A stretch of DNA of 64,000 nt from assembly GCA_020634975.1 (NCBI GenBank), contig JACKAQ010000001.1:1984001-2048000 (forward strand). Direction: 5' to 3'. Below the pieces are notes generated by a model that had not been told where the DNA came from, did not search any database, and saw only the letters and a list, made by a program, of their open reading frames with translations. Positions 27,500 to 36,182 of this stretch are shown here, one piece after another. Numbering within the stretch: position 1 is the stretch's first letter; every line of letters begins with the position of its first letter. This DNA comes from JACKAQ01 sp020634975 [NCBI: Calditrichia bacterium]. GTDB lineage: Bacteria > Calditrichota > Calditrichia > RBG-13-44-9. A program made the position numbers and the translations under genes.

Positions 27500-28288
27500 T
27501 TATAACTTTGGCGAAACCGTAACCAAAAAACGATTTTGTAGATCGTCACGCATGCCCATTAACTTCTTGAACGGCTGATACCAGCCGTCATTTTTGCCGC
27601 CCCAACCCATGTTCAAATGAACGAAAAATTGCCCGTTTTGTAATACATAACTGTCGATTACAGCGGCGTGCCCAAAGTCATCGCCGTTATCAAAATACAT
27701 CATCATCGGGCGACGCGCGTCCATTTCCCGCTGGATTAGCGCCCGGATTTCCGGCTGGCTGCCCAACCAGGTTGCTTTGGTGTATTCATAAAACCCGACA
27801 TCGCAATTCAAATGCGTTTCGATTCTCTCCATCATGGTTTCGTGTTCAATATATCCGGATGACCCGAAATTGGTATAAATCAGCGCGGCGATGTAATAGA
27901 TATATTTCCCCACCTGTTCCTTTGCCGCGTCGCCGGAATGCGCATCGAGGTGATCCGCAAATTGCGCGTGATCGAATGAAAAATCATCCAGTTCGACCAC
28001 TATCTGTTTGCCGGCTGTCGTTGTGTAATTAATTTTTCCCGATGGATTCAGTTTGTGGAAATGGGCAATTTGGGCGATGGCGGTCGCCCAACATCCGGCG
28101 TCCGTATCGTGTTCAACAAACGCGGCGTAATCCCCAATTTGATGCCAAGTGGTCTGCAACAGATACGGCGGACTGCCTTCGATTTCGACAAGATTCGGGC
28201 TTAACAACACACGAGATAACATCTCAAAACCAATGAACAACACCAAAACGGCAGGTATCGCATACAGGTATTTGCGTTTTATGTTCAC
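27500..28288 (-). CDS. Papain-like peptidase, family C10 (streptopain) type, membrane-anchored
   Basis: A 262-residue protein with an N-terminal hydrophobic segment (YAIPAVLVLFIGFEML) that acts as anchor or signal. The nucleophile is Cys66 in DAGCWATAIAQIAHFHKL, and the catalytic His207 is in DFGHAAVIDSYV, followed by FFVHLNMGWGGKNDGWY. The C-x-A-T-A-x-A-Q-I and N-x-G-W-G-G-x-x-D-G-[WY] motifs are those of C10 and related C39-like peptidases. It lacks the long prodomain of streptopain. The start codon is GTG at 28288, with GAGG ten bases before. It is monocistronic. Activity is predicted because the catalytic residues are intact; the substrate is unknown. Confidence 0.8.
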   Translation of the reverse strand: MNIKRKYLYAIPAVLVLFIGFEMLSRVLLSPNLVEIEGSPPYLLQTTWHQIGDYAAFVEHDTDAGCWATAIAQIAHFHKLNPSGKINYTTTAGKQIVVELDDFSFDHAQFADHLDAHSGDAAKEQVGKYIYYIAALIYTNFGSSGYIEHETMMERIETHLNCDVGFYEYTKATWLGSQPEIRALIQREMDARRPMMMYFDNGDDFGHAAVIDSYVLQNGQFFVHLNMGWGGKNDGWYQPFKKLMGMRDDLQNRFLVTVSPKL

Positions 28289-28461
28289 CGATCAAACCTC
28301 ATTTTTTACCACATTTAATCGATTGTGCAAATCATTTTAGTTACGCTGTTATTACTGATTTGTTGGTTGGTTTGTAAAATTTCACTTGAAAGGAAAGCCA
28401 TGCAAAAAAGGTGAACTCTCGCTCACCCCGCAGTCAACATCGGGTCTGATGTCCCGATTGT

Positions 28462-28995
28462 TTATTCTTCTACCCAGCCGCGCGGCGCCAAACTGGTGAT
28501 GATGTCTACCATTACCGCTTCGTTTTTTTCGAAGGCATCCGGATCAGCAAAAATATACACGAGATAGTTGTTATCGTCGAGCGTCGCAGCCAGCAAAATC
28601 ACCCCGACCACTTCCCCGTCGATAACACCGGAACCGGAGCCAATCACGCCCAAAATGCCGCCCGACAGTTCGATCTCATTGTACTCACCCTCTGCTTCCA
28701 TATTCATGGTTTCGACCTGAATATCAAACAGCTTTTTCGTGCTGACCGATTCATCTTTCACCGCAGTCAACACAAAAACGATGCCTTCGCCGGTGGCGGT
28801 CAACATATCGTCTTCTATTTCGGTTTCCCAACCTTCCGGGATATCAAACTGGATATCAAATGCTTCGGATTCGTATGTTGCCCAATCCTGCGCCGATGCC
28901 GGTACCATCAACAATCCAAAAAACATCGATATAAAAATTGCGGTGATAAACCGTGTATTCATTTTCAAAAATGTTACTGCCGTCCTGTTTTGCAT
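28462..28995 (-). CDS. Small exported protein, unrecognised family
   Basis: A 177-residue protein with a signal peptide that ends near MVPASAQ. The mature part begins WATYESEAFDIQFDIPEGWE, a pattern typical of small periplasmic domains that follow the form 'Y-x-S-x-x-F-x-[IV]-x-[FY]-P-x-G-W' (PsbP/DUF1795-like). A glycine-rich turn (GGILGVIGSGSGVIDG) follows, and the end is acidic. TTTTGGAGG lies before the ATG at 28995. No partner is evident; the T9SS cargo gene upstream is separated by a terminator. The PsbP-like resemblance is only by pattern. Function unknown. Confidence 0.65.
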   Translation of the reverse strand: MQNRTAVTFLKMNTRFITAIFISMFFGLLMVPASAQDWATYESEAFDIQFDIPEGWETEIEDDMLTATGEGIVFVLTAVKDESVSTKKLFDIQVETMNMEAEGEYNEIELSGGILGVIGSGSGVIDGEVVGVILLAATLDDNNYLVYIFADPDAFEKNEAVMVDIITSLAPRGWVEE

Positions 28996-29029
28996 TACTG
29001 CCTCCAAAAGTCATTGTGGTTTAATAAAA

Positions 29030-29055
29030 AAAGGGCGAACAACCGTTCGCCCTTT
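29030..29055 (-). terminator. Rho-independent terminator of the beta-helix T9SS gene
   Basis: An 11-bp stem AAAGGGCGAAC with GTTCGCCCTTT and a 4-base loop. Read on the minus strand it is followed by TTTTTATT and lies just after the stop at 29074. It has the same core and, on this strand, the same loop (GGTT) as the terminator at 16678. Confidence 0.85.
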
Positions 29056-29073
29056 CGAATAAGAATAAAATTA

Positions 29074-30435
29074 TTACCGAAGTAGAATCATTTTTCGGGT
29101 TTGAACAACATTGCCAACAGCAAGGCGATAGAGGTAAACACCGCTACTCACCGGTTTGCCAAACTGGTTAGTGCCATTCCATTTTACCGTAAATTTTCCG
29201 GCAGGCTGCAAGCCGCCCACCAATGTTTTTACCAACTGTCCGGTAATGGTGTAAATTTCCAACGTCACATCTCCGGCGGCTGGCAATTGAAAACCAATCG
29301 TCGTTTCGGGATTGAACGGGTTTGGATAATTGGCAAAGAGAGTAATTTTTGTGGGTATTGCGCTATCATCATCACCAATTGCGGTTACGTTTTGATTGTA
29401 ATAAGCTGCACCCATATCCGCAACGGTGCCATCCGGGTCCAGCGGCATAGTGGGATCACCCGCATCAATTGCCGGGGAATTTTCGCTGAGTTGGTAATTT
29501 GGGGCAAACAACGGATCGGCATCCAAACAGCCGGTGCCGAAAAAGTAGCTTGTATCTGCTCCCTCAATCAAAGAATATTGGGCGACAACAAGCGTATCGT
29601 TTCCGAAATCAAATGATGGATTGTTGCCATAAATAATGCTGTTGATGATATACGTTGTATCCGCGCCATTGCCGTATGCTGCCACGCCTTCGGCACCGTT
29701 TCCGGCGATGGTGCAGTGAATGAGTTTGGTGGCGTTGGAAGTAAACGACCGCAATGCCCGCGAATCGTTATCCACAATAAATGTGTTACTGATGGTGACA
29801 AATTGGCTGTAAGCTATCAAAATGGCATCTAAACCAAAATTGTTGGCGATCCAGCAACTATCGACGATGGTGCCAAACGCACCATTGCCGATGGCAATTC
29901 CCGGACCGACAAACGATGTGTTGTTGTAAATCCGGCAGTTGGAAATATAGGAATATTGCGATGACGCATAAATTCCTGCACCGCGATTGGAACTGCCAAC
30001 CGTTTCGTTATTGTAAATATAGCAGTAGCGAATTGAGGGTGAGCTGGTTCTGATGTGAATTCCACCACCGCGAACGTTGGGCCAATCGCCGGTGCCCAAC
30101 CCGTTGGTGATCGAAAAACCGGTTAATTCCGTACCGGCAGGTTCAAAATTCTGGATGGAAACCGTGGTGCTGTCTGCATTTCCATCGATCACGGTTTGGG
30201 AAATATAGGATGTATCGCCGGTTGTTAAAAACCAGGACGCGACCACCAATTTTTTCCCGTGAAAATCGACATTTTCCACATACGTTCCCGGTGCAACCAA
30301 CACCGTATCGCCTACCTGCGCACTGTCGATCGCTTGCTGAATGGTTCCAAAATCATCCGGCACATTTATGACATCAGCAATTGTTACAGCAGTAAAACCC
30401 AACCACATTGTTACGATCAGAATCCATTTGTTCAT
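29074..30435 (-). CDS. Right-handed beta-helix protein with T9SS sorting domain
   Basis: A 453-residue secreted protein. After the signal peptide (ILIVTMWLGFTAVTIA) comes the typical start of a pectate-lyase-like parallel beta-helix (INVPDDFGTIQQAIDSAQVG, then DTVLVAPGTYVENVDF). Repeated N-x-x-I/V-x-N coils follow to about residue 350 (CYIYNNETVG, CRIYNNTSF, CWIANNFGLD, TFIVDNDSR). The last 85 residues are a T9SS type A sorting domain (NYPNPFNPETTIGFQLP to KMILLR). No catalytic residues of polysaccharide lyases can be assigned, so binding or structural roles are as likely. The ATG at 30435 follows GGAGG. The next gene upstream is another T9SS cargo protein with a near-identical tail. Confidence 0.87.
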   Translation of the reverse strand: MNKWILIVTMWLGFTAVTIADVINVPDDFGTIQQAIDSAQVGDTVLVAPGTYVENVDFHGKKLVVASWFLTTGDTSYISQTVIDGNADSTTVSIQNFEPAGTELTGFSITNGLGTGDWPNVRGGGIHIRTSSPSIRYCYIYNNETVGSSNRGAGIYASSQYSYISNCRIYNNTSFVGPGIAIGNGAFGTIVDSCWIANNFGLDAILIAYSQFVTISNTFIVDNDSRALRSFTSNATKLIHCTIAGNGAEGVAAYGNGADTTYIINSIIYGNNPSFDFGNDTLVVAQYSLIEGADTSYFFGTGCLDADPLFAPNYQLSENSPAIDAGDPTMPLDPDGTVADMGAAYYNQNVTAIGDDDSAIPTKITLFANYPNPFNPETTIGFQLPAAGDVTLEIYTITGQLVKTLVGGLQPAGKFTVKWNGTNQFGKPVSSGVYLYRLAVGNVVQTRKMILLR

Positions 30436-30521
30436 GGATAAACCTCCATTGTTTAATTTGATCTGCAAAATTTTCGACCAAATTAATGGATTCTTCACAG
30501 GATTATGTGACTTAAGTAGAA

Positions 30522-32327
30522 CTATCGCATTAAAACCATTTTTTGGGATTGAACAGCATTGCCAACCGCGAGGCGATACATGTAAACACCGCTGCTCACG
30601 CGTTCGCCAAGTTGATTGGTGCCATCCCACTGAACAGAAAATTTCCCGGCGGATTGCTGACCGTTCACCAGCGTTTTCACTAACTGTCCCAAAGTATTGT
30701 AAATTTGCAATTTAACATCGCTGAAATTTGACAATTGGTAATCGATGTGCGTTACCGGATTAAACGGGTTGGGATAATTTTGCGCCAGCGAAAAGCCATC
30801 CGGCAACGTGTTGCCGGTTTCTGCGATAGCCAGCGGTGCGGCCGGTGCATAGGTTACAGCAAACTCACCACCGACGCCGGCTGCCAATCGCAAAATGCGC
30901 TGTTGTGCGTCAAAATCGGCATATGGCTGTTCGTCGCGGGTGACAGCTGCGATGACCAGCGCCGTATCGCGAATCGCCAACGGTGTCATGTGAAATTCGC
31001 GCAGCGAATCTGCATCGTCAAATTCATAAAACAGCGTTGCTGCCTGTTTGTGCACCAGCAAATTTCCGTACACGTAGGTGTAATATCCGGTTTCGGTGGA
31101 GTGATACGCCGCTTTGCCGGAACCGCCTTTGGTAGTACCCCATTGGGTGATAAAACTGCCGTCGCGGGCGCGGTTTTCATACACTTCGCCGTATTCGTGA
31201 TCCACAAAATATTTCATGAAAAAATCGAGCGATTCGTCGGCGACCTGCAAATATTGCTGCTCTCCGGTGAGGCTGTATAGTTGCAGTCCGGCGGTGATGG
31301 CCTGTTCCATTTGCCACCAGGCTTTGGCGGTATCGGGAATTCCCCACATCAGCATGTCGCCGGTGACGCGGTTGTAATCTTTGTATGGCCCGCCGTATTC
31401 GTGATCGTAGCCGTTATCCAGCACATGATCGACGGTGGTTTTTGCGCCCTGCAAATAATCGGGATTCGGGTCGATCTGATCCATCCGCGCCAGACACCAG
31501 CCGGTTTTCAGCACGTGCCCCATAATTGTCATTGTGTTGCTGCCGGTTACGGACCAGTTGCTGTTGTAGCCTTCCGCAAAACCGATGGACTGATTGGGCA
31601 TCGAAGCGATCAGCCGGTTGAGCATGTTATCCGCAATTTCGCGGAGACGATCGAGATATTGGGCATCTTCGGTCATCAAATATAAATAGAGCAAATGGGT
31701 GGTCATGGCATCCACCGTCGCGTTGAAACTTTTGTTGGTCGATGCGGTCCAGTTGTAGGTGCCCACATCAAAATAGCCGAAATAATCCGGGCGATCATCC
31801 CAGAGATGCGCTTCAAGATCCGCGTATCCGCGCTGCAACCATTCCCATGCCAGCGAATCGCGGGTGGCTTCGTAAAATGCAGCGATGCCCAGCAAGGCAT
31901 AATGCTGGTCGAATGCGTTTTTGTTTGCGGTCGGCGATTGCGGCGAGCCGTTGCGATTCACCCGCTGATACCAACCGCCGTTTGCAGCGTCCCAACAGTG
32001 ATCGTACATAAATTGCAGGGTTTCGCGTGCCAGATTTATGTATAATGTATCGCCGGTGATCATGTAGGCGCGGGTCATTCCGTAGGCGTTCCGCGATTGC
32101 GAAATGGTCCATTTGGTGGTGCCGGTTGGCGTTCCGGTGCGATTAACATCGGTGTAAAATCCGCCGTATGTGTTGTCCCATGCATCCAGCCAGAAGCCGG
32201 CGGTGCTGTCCATGTAGCCGATCACGTTATCCGGATGTTGCAGATATTTGGATTGCAGCGTTTGCCCCGTCAGCATTCCGCTGATGAAAAAAACGATCAG
32301 AACAATCATTGTTCGATAACTATTCAT
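30522..32327 (-). CDS. AGE-type (alpha/alpha)6-barrel protein with T9SS sorting domain
   Basis: A 601-residue secreted protein with a signal peptide (MIVLIVFFISGMLTGQ). Residues about 30-430 form repeated helical pairs with W/Y-G-G-F/W/P-Y motifs (WDNTYGGFYTDVNR, AANGGWYQRVNR, HEYGGPYKDYNR), typical of the N-acylglucosamine 2-epimerase/cellobiose epimerase superfamily. Several His and Glu residues in FDQHYALLGI and MGHVLKTGW fit the active-site positions, but the enzyme class cannot be fixed. The C-terminal 85 residues are a T9SS sorting domain (FSLAQNYPNPFNPVTHIDY to KMVLMR). A surface sugar epimerase or hydrolase is the best guess. It lies 86 bp upstream of the beta-helix cargo gene on the same strand. 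Confidence 0.83.
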   Translation of the reverse strand: MNSYRTMIVLIVFFISGMLTGQTLQSKYLQHPDNVIGYMDSTAGFWLDAWDNTYGGFYTDVNRTGTPTGTTKWTISQSRNAYGMTRAYMITGDTLYINLARETLQFMYDHCWDAANGGWYQRVNRNGSPQSPTANKNAFDQHYALLGIAAFYEATRDSLAWEWLQRGYADLEAHLWDDRPDYFGYFDVGTYNWTASTNKSFNATVDAMTTHLLYLYLMTEDAQYLDRLREIADNMLNRLIASMPNQSIGFAEGYNSNWSVTGSNTMTIMGHVLKTGWCLARMDQIDPNPDYLQGAKTTVDHVLDNGYDHEYGGPYKDYNRVTGDMLMWGIPDTAKAWWQMEQAITAGLQLYSLTGEQQYLQVADESLDFFMKYFVDHEYGEVYENRARDGSFITQWGTTKGGSGKAAYHSTETGYYTYVYGNLLVHKQAATLFYEFDDADSLREFHMTPLAIRDTALVIAAVTRDEQPYADFDAQQRILRLAAGVGGEFAVTYAPAAPLAIAETGNTLPDGFSLAQNYPNPFNPVTHIDYQLSNFSDVKLQIYNTLGQLVKTLVNGQQSAGKFSVQWDGTNQLGERVSSGVYMYRLAVGNAVQSQKMVLMR

Positions 32328-32456
32328 CTAAAAAATATCCCGTTTTTTTGTTGAACCAGCCGGGCAAAAAGGCATTGCCCGTCAATTAATATCCATTCCC
32401 GAACAAAATATGATATGGTTGTTTGAATTACAAAAATTAATATCGAAATTTTGCCG

Positions 32457-33107
32457 ATGAAAAATGAAGAACTGAAACAGCTTTTCCCGGGTATCGCGGA
32501 TGAACAAATTGCGCAGTTTTCCCAATTTGCGGATGTGTTGCGCGATTGGAACCAGCGCATCAATTTGATTTCCCGGCAGGATGTGGATAATTTGTGGACA
32601 CACCATTTTTTGCCCTCGATCATTCCGTCGACGTTTATCGATCTGCCGGCGCAATGTTGGGTGATGGATATCGGCAGCGGCGGCGGCTTTCCGGCGATTC
32701 CGCTGAAAATTTTGTATCCGCAATGGCAACTGCTGATGGTCGAATCCATCCGCAAAAAAAGCGCATTTTTGGAAAATGCCATCCAAACGCTGCAATTGCC
32801 GCACGCCACCGTGGTAAACGACCGGGTGGAAATGTTGGGCAAACGCGGCGAATTCCACCATAAATTTGATCTCGTAACCGTTCGGGCAGTGGCGGCCATT
32901 CCCAAATTGATCGAATGGGGCACGCCGTATCTGCGCCGCACCGGGCGTTTTCTGCTCTGGAAAGGCACCTCCGATTTGCCGGAAATGCAGGCAACCGCCA
33001 GCAAATTGCGGTTGAAATTCCGGGTCCATCAGGTGCCGGAAGCGCTGCAATCGCTCTCGCCGAAATTATCCGCGCTGTGCTGGTTCGAAATTTGGCGCGG
33101 CAGATAA
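32457..33107 (+). CDS. rsmG: 16S rRNA (guanine527-N7)-methyltransferase RsmG
   Basis: A 216-residue SAM-dependent methyltransferase that modifies G527 of 16S rRNA. The SAM-binding loop is in VMDIGSGGGFPAIPLKI at about residues 65-80, preceded by NQRINLISRQDVDNLWTHHF, the family signature. VTVRAVAAIPKLIEWGTPYL and GRFLLWKG follow. The ATG at 32457 is preferred over a TTG two codons upstream. In many genomes rsmG follows mnmG directly in the origin region. Here it lies 5.8 kb from mnmG and on the other strand, so the cluster has been rearranged. Confidence 0.93.
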   Translation: MKNEELKQLFPGIADEQIAQFSQFADVLRDWNQRINLISRQDVDNLWTHHFLPSIIPSTFIDLPAQCWVMDIGSGGGFPAIPLKILYPQWQLLMVESIRKKSAFLENAIQTLQLPHATVVNDRVEMLGKRGEFHHKFDLVTVRAVAAIPKLIEWGTPYLRRTGRFLLWKGTSDLPEMQATASKLRLKFRVHQVPEALQSLSPKLSALCWFEIWRGR

Positions 33108-33356
33108 TCGCCAAAAATTGTTGCCAGCAAAAACCTGTGGAAAAATAAAACGCTTTGATCACCACTGTTCAATGGCGATAGTAATACTTTGATTTTTTAA
33201 CCCGCACCATTGCGGGAAAAAATAAATAGTGAACATTTGCCGGGTTAAATTCCCGATAAAATAACCGAAAACTTTTTTGGCGGTTTATTCGTCTATTGCA
33301 GAAGTAATCGACAGACACTCCTCAATCAACTGCCGCCCGGAAAAATATAGATTCAG

Positions 33357-34589
33357 ATGACAAAACAACCTTCGAAAGACAGCCTGATTTTACTGGCGCT
33401 TTGGCTGCTGATGTTTTCCGCCACCAGCCAATTGATGATTATTTCCCCGATTTTGCCCCAAATCAGCGCAGAGCTGAATATTCCCGAAGCCCTGAGCGGC
33501 ACGTTAATTACGGCATACGCAGTGATGCTGGGTGTTTTTGCGCTGGTCATCGGGCCCATTTCCGATAAAATCGGTCGCCGGAAAATTATTTTGCTGGGCA
33601 CCGGCGCAATGAGCCTGGCGCTGTTCCTGCACTATTTTGCATTCGATTATTTTTCGATGATGACCGTTCGGGCAGTTGCCGGATGCGCCGGCGGCATGCT
33701 CACCGGCTCCACAGTGTCGTATGTCGGCGATTATTTTCCGTACGAACGGCGCGGTTGGGCAAACGGCTGGATTTCTACCGGAATGGCGACTGGCAGCATT
33801 TTGGGCATCCCGATGGGCACGCTGCTGGCGGAGTGGTTCGGGTTTCGCGGACCGTTTACATTTTTTGCCGTAACAATGTTCGGCGCATTTGTGCTGACCT
33901 GGTTTGCGGTGCCGCAGCCGGACGTGCAGCTTTCGGAAGATCGCCTGACGCCAGGTGAAATTCTCAAAAAATATTGGGGAATGCTCGGCTCTGTGCAAAC
34001 ACGCACCATCGCCGCGATTTACGGATTGACGTATTTGGGATTATCGCTGTTTATCGTGTATTGGCCAACGTGGCTAACCGAACAATTTGGCGTTACCGGA
34101 TACGAAATTGCGTCGTTATTTTTTGTCGGCGGGATTGCCTCTATCTTGTCCGGGCCGCGCGCCGGGCGCCTCTCCGACCGGATCGGGCGAAAATCGCTGA
34201 TCATTGCCGCATCGCTCGGACTCGGCGTGATGATGGTTTTCACCACCCTGATTGTCCAGACGTTCTGGCTATCATTTGTTTACATTTTTATTTTTATGAT
34301 TTTACAGGGTGCGCGGCTCAGTCCGTTTCAGGCGCTCATTTCTGAAATTGTTCCGGCGGAACGGCGTGGCTCGATGATGAGCCTAACCATCGCGCTCGGG
34401 CAGGTGGGGATGGGGCTCGGTGGCGTGGTTTCCGGGCTCACATACAGTAAATATGGCTTTGCCAGCAACACCATTCTCGGTGCCATTTCCGTGCTGGTGA
34501 TGGCCGTTTTGCTGAAAGTTTACATCATCGAACCACCACTGGCCAGCCGAACCGTGGAAAGCAAACCGGCATCATCGCCCAATAATTAA
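33357..34589 (+). CDS. MFS transporter, DHA1-type
   Basis: A 410-residue major facilitator with about 12 hydrophobic segments. The loop 2-3 motif A is clear (GPISDKIGRRKIILLG), and the matching motif after helix 8 is GRLSDRIGRKSLIIAAS. The N-terminal half also shows the G-x-x-x-G-P-rich helix 5 (GMATGSILGIPMGTLLAEWF) of drug/H+ antiporters. The substrate cannot be told from the sequence. It is a single gene with a 249-bp gap upstream and a palindromic repeat just downstream. There is no adjacent regulator. Confidence 0.9.
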   Translation: MTKQPSKDSLILLALWLLMFSATSQLMIISPILPQISAELNIPEALSGTLITAYAVMLGVFALVIGPISDKIGRRKIILLGTGAMSLALFLHYFAFDYFSMMTVRAVAGCAGGMLTGSTVSYVGDYFPYERRGWANGWISTGMATGSILGIPMGTLLAEWFGFRGPFTFFAVTMFGAFVLTWFAVPQPDVQLSEDRLTPGEILKKYWGMLGSVQTRTIAAIYGLTYLGLSLFIVYWPTWLTEQFGVTGYEIASLFFVGGIASILSGPRAGRLSDRIGRKSLIIAASLGLGVMMVFTTLIVQTFWLSFVYIFIFMILQGARLSPFQALISEIVPAERRGSMMSLTIALGQVGMGLGGVVSGLTYSKYGFASNTILGAISVLVMAVLLKVYIIEPPLASRTVESKPASSPNN

Positions 34590-34620
34590 TTGGTGATCAA
34601 TTGCCATTGGATATTGAAAA

Positions 34621-34664
34621 TTTTAGGCGCTTCGTGATTTTTTTAGGCGCTTCGTGAAGCGCCT
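34621..34664 (+). repeat. Extragenic palindrome AGGCGCTTC-gt-GAAGCGCCT plus half copy
   Basis: Perfect 9-bp arms at 34645-34653 and 34656-34664 with a 2-base loop. A left half-copy (TTTTAGGCGCTTCGTGATTT) stands just before it at 34621. It follows the MFS gene and could terminate it. Confidence 0.7.
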
Positions 34665-34706
34665 CTACGGTTCAGTTTACCATTTTCTGTTTTTCTTTTT
34701 GTTCTT

Positions 34707-34740
34707 ATTTATCCTTTATCCTTTAACCATTATCCTTTAA
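34707..34740 (+). repeat. TTATCCTTT simple repeat before the ATP-grasp gene
   Basis: Four imperfect units of (T)TTATCCTTTA end two bases before the start codon. This stretch has no Shine-Dalgarno, so the translation start of the next gene is unusual. It is the complement of the AAGGATAAAG units at 27316. Confidence 0.45.
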
Positions 34741-34742
34741 AA

Positions 34743-35993
34743 ATGAAACGCATCCTGCTCGTTATTCCATCCAGCACTTATCGCACGCACGATTTTATGG
34801 TTGCGGCGCAAAAAATCGGCGTTGAGCTGATTGTCGCGGCAGATCACCGGCAGGCAATGGCTGCGCTGGTGCCGGACACAACGCTCGCGCTGAACTTCCG
34901 GAAACCGGAAACGCTCGCCGAGGGCATCAAACAATTTGTGGCCCGACGCGGTTTTGAACATCCGGCGTTCGATGCCATTGTGGGCGTGGACGATACATCC
35001 GCATATGTTGCCGCGCTGCTGGCGCAAATATTACATTTGCCCCACAATCCTGTGGAAGCGGTTCGCTCGGCGCGCAACAAATATCAAATGCGCCAAAAAA
35101 TTGCCGCAGCCGGATTGAATTATCCCTTTTTCCGGATTTTCCCGGCGAAGAAAAATCCCTCGCGAATCGCCAAACAAATCGATTTTCCCTGTGTGCTGAA
35201 ACCGCTGTTTCTGTCCGCCAGTCGCGGCGTGATTCGCGCAAACAATCGCGATGAATTTGTGGCAGCGTTCGAGCGCATCAGCAATTTGATCGCCGATCCG
35301 GCTGTTGCCGCAAAAGCATATAATGACGAAGCCAGCCATATTTTGGTGGAGAGCTACATTCCCGGCGTGGAAATTGCCCTTGAAGGCATTCTCATCAACG
35401 GCGAATTTAAAACGCTGGCGATTTTCGATAAACCCGATCCGCTGGAAGGCCCTCATTTTGTGGAAACCATCTACGCGACGCCATCGCTGTTGCCGGCATA
35501 TGTGCAGCGGGAAGTGACCCATTCTGTGCATCGCGCCGCGTTGGGAATGGGGTTGCGCAACGGGCCGGTGCACGCGGAAGTGCGCATCAACGACAAAGGC
35601 TCATTTGTGATTGAGCTGGCAGCGCGATCCATCGGCGGACTGTGCTCGCGGGTGCTCCGTTTTGGCGATGGCATAACGCTGGAGGAATTGATTCTCCGGC
35701 AGGCGATTGGCGAAGACATCAGCAACATTCAACGGGAACGCTCCGCCGCCGCAGTAATGATGATTCCCATACCGAAAAGCGGTATGCTCAAATCGATCAA
35801 CGGCGTGGACGAAGCCAAAGCGGTTCCGGGCATCGAAAATGTGATCATCACCATTCCGGTGGATCAGCCGGTGGAACCGATGCCCTGGGGCGGGCGCTAT
35901 CTCGGGTTCATTTTTGCACGTGAAACGCTCCCGGAAGAAGCCGAAGCCGCCATCCGCGAAGCGCACAGCAAACTCCATTTCGTGATTGAGTAA
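34743..35993 (+). CDS. ATP-grasp enzyme, carboxylate-amine ligase type
   Basis: A 416-residue stand-alone ATP-grasp protein. The N-terminal domain (RILLVIPSSTYRTHDFMVAA, then GVDDTSAYVAALLAQIL) leads into the ATP-grasp lobes: RSARNKYQMRQKIAAAGL, then FPCVLKPLFLSASRGVIRA, VESYIPGVEIALEGILING and the metal-binding end GPVHAEVRINDKG with IELAARSIGG. The arrangement matches carnosine-synthase/L-amino-acid ligase-like members, which join a carboxylate to an amine using ATP. The substrates are unknown. No biosynthetic partners flank it. The start codon at 34743 directly follows a pyrimidine-rich repeat with no Shine-Dalgarno, so another start downstream is possible, but the first residues look right for the family. 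Confidence 0.85.
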   Translation: MKRILLVIPSSTYRTHDFMVAAQKIGVELIVAADHRQAMAALVPDTTLALNFRKPETLAEGIKQFVARRGFEHPAFDAIVGVDDTSAYVAALLAQILHLPHNPVEAVRSARNKYQMRQKIAAAGLNYPFFRIFPAKKNPSRIAKQIDFPCVLKPLFLSASRGVIRANNRDEFVAAFERISNLIADPAVAAKAYNDEASHILVESYIPGVEIALEGILINGEFKTLAIFDKPDPLEGPHFVETIYATPSLLPAYVQREVTHSVHRAALGMGLRNGPVHAEVRINDKGSFVIELAARSIGGLCSRVLRFGDGITLEELILRQAIGEDISNIQRERSAAAVMMIPIPKSGMLKSINGVDEAKAVPGIENVIITIPVDQPVEPMPWGGRYLGFIFARETLPEEAEAAIREAHSKLHFVIE

Positions 35994-36182
35994 TCCGACG
36001 AAGAGGTAATCAGCTGTATCAAATTTATGAAACAAGAACCACTGTTTATTTTTTATAAGACGATCAAAAACAGGCACTTATCAACAGAATTAGATTTTGA
36101 TTAGACGCGATAATACTATTGCCCGGATTTCCGGTTGTGATTAAATTCGCTATCAAAGTGAAACCGATTGGAGGAATTACAA

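Noticed and set aside
32582-32590. Perfect DnaA box (TGTGGATAA) as a sign of oriC
   Set aside because: It lies alone inside rsmG codons; another lone box is inside dgt near 59374. oriC needs a cluster in a gap.
35912-35927. Fourth parS-like site (TTTTGCACGTGAAACG)
   Set aside because: It has three mismatches to the consensus and lies in the coding region of the ATP-grasp gene.
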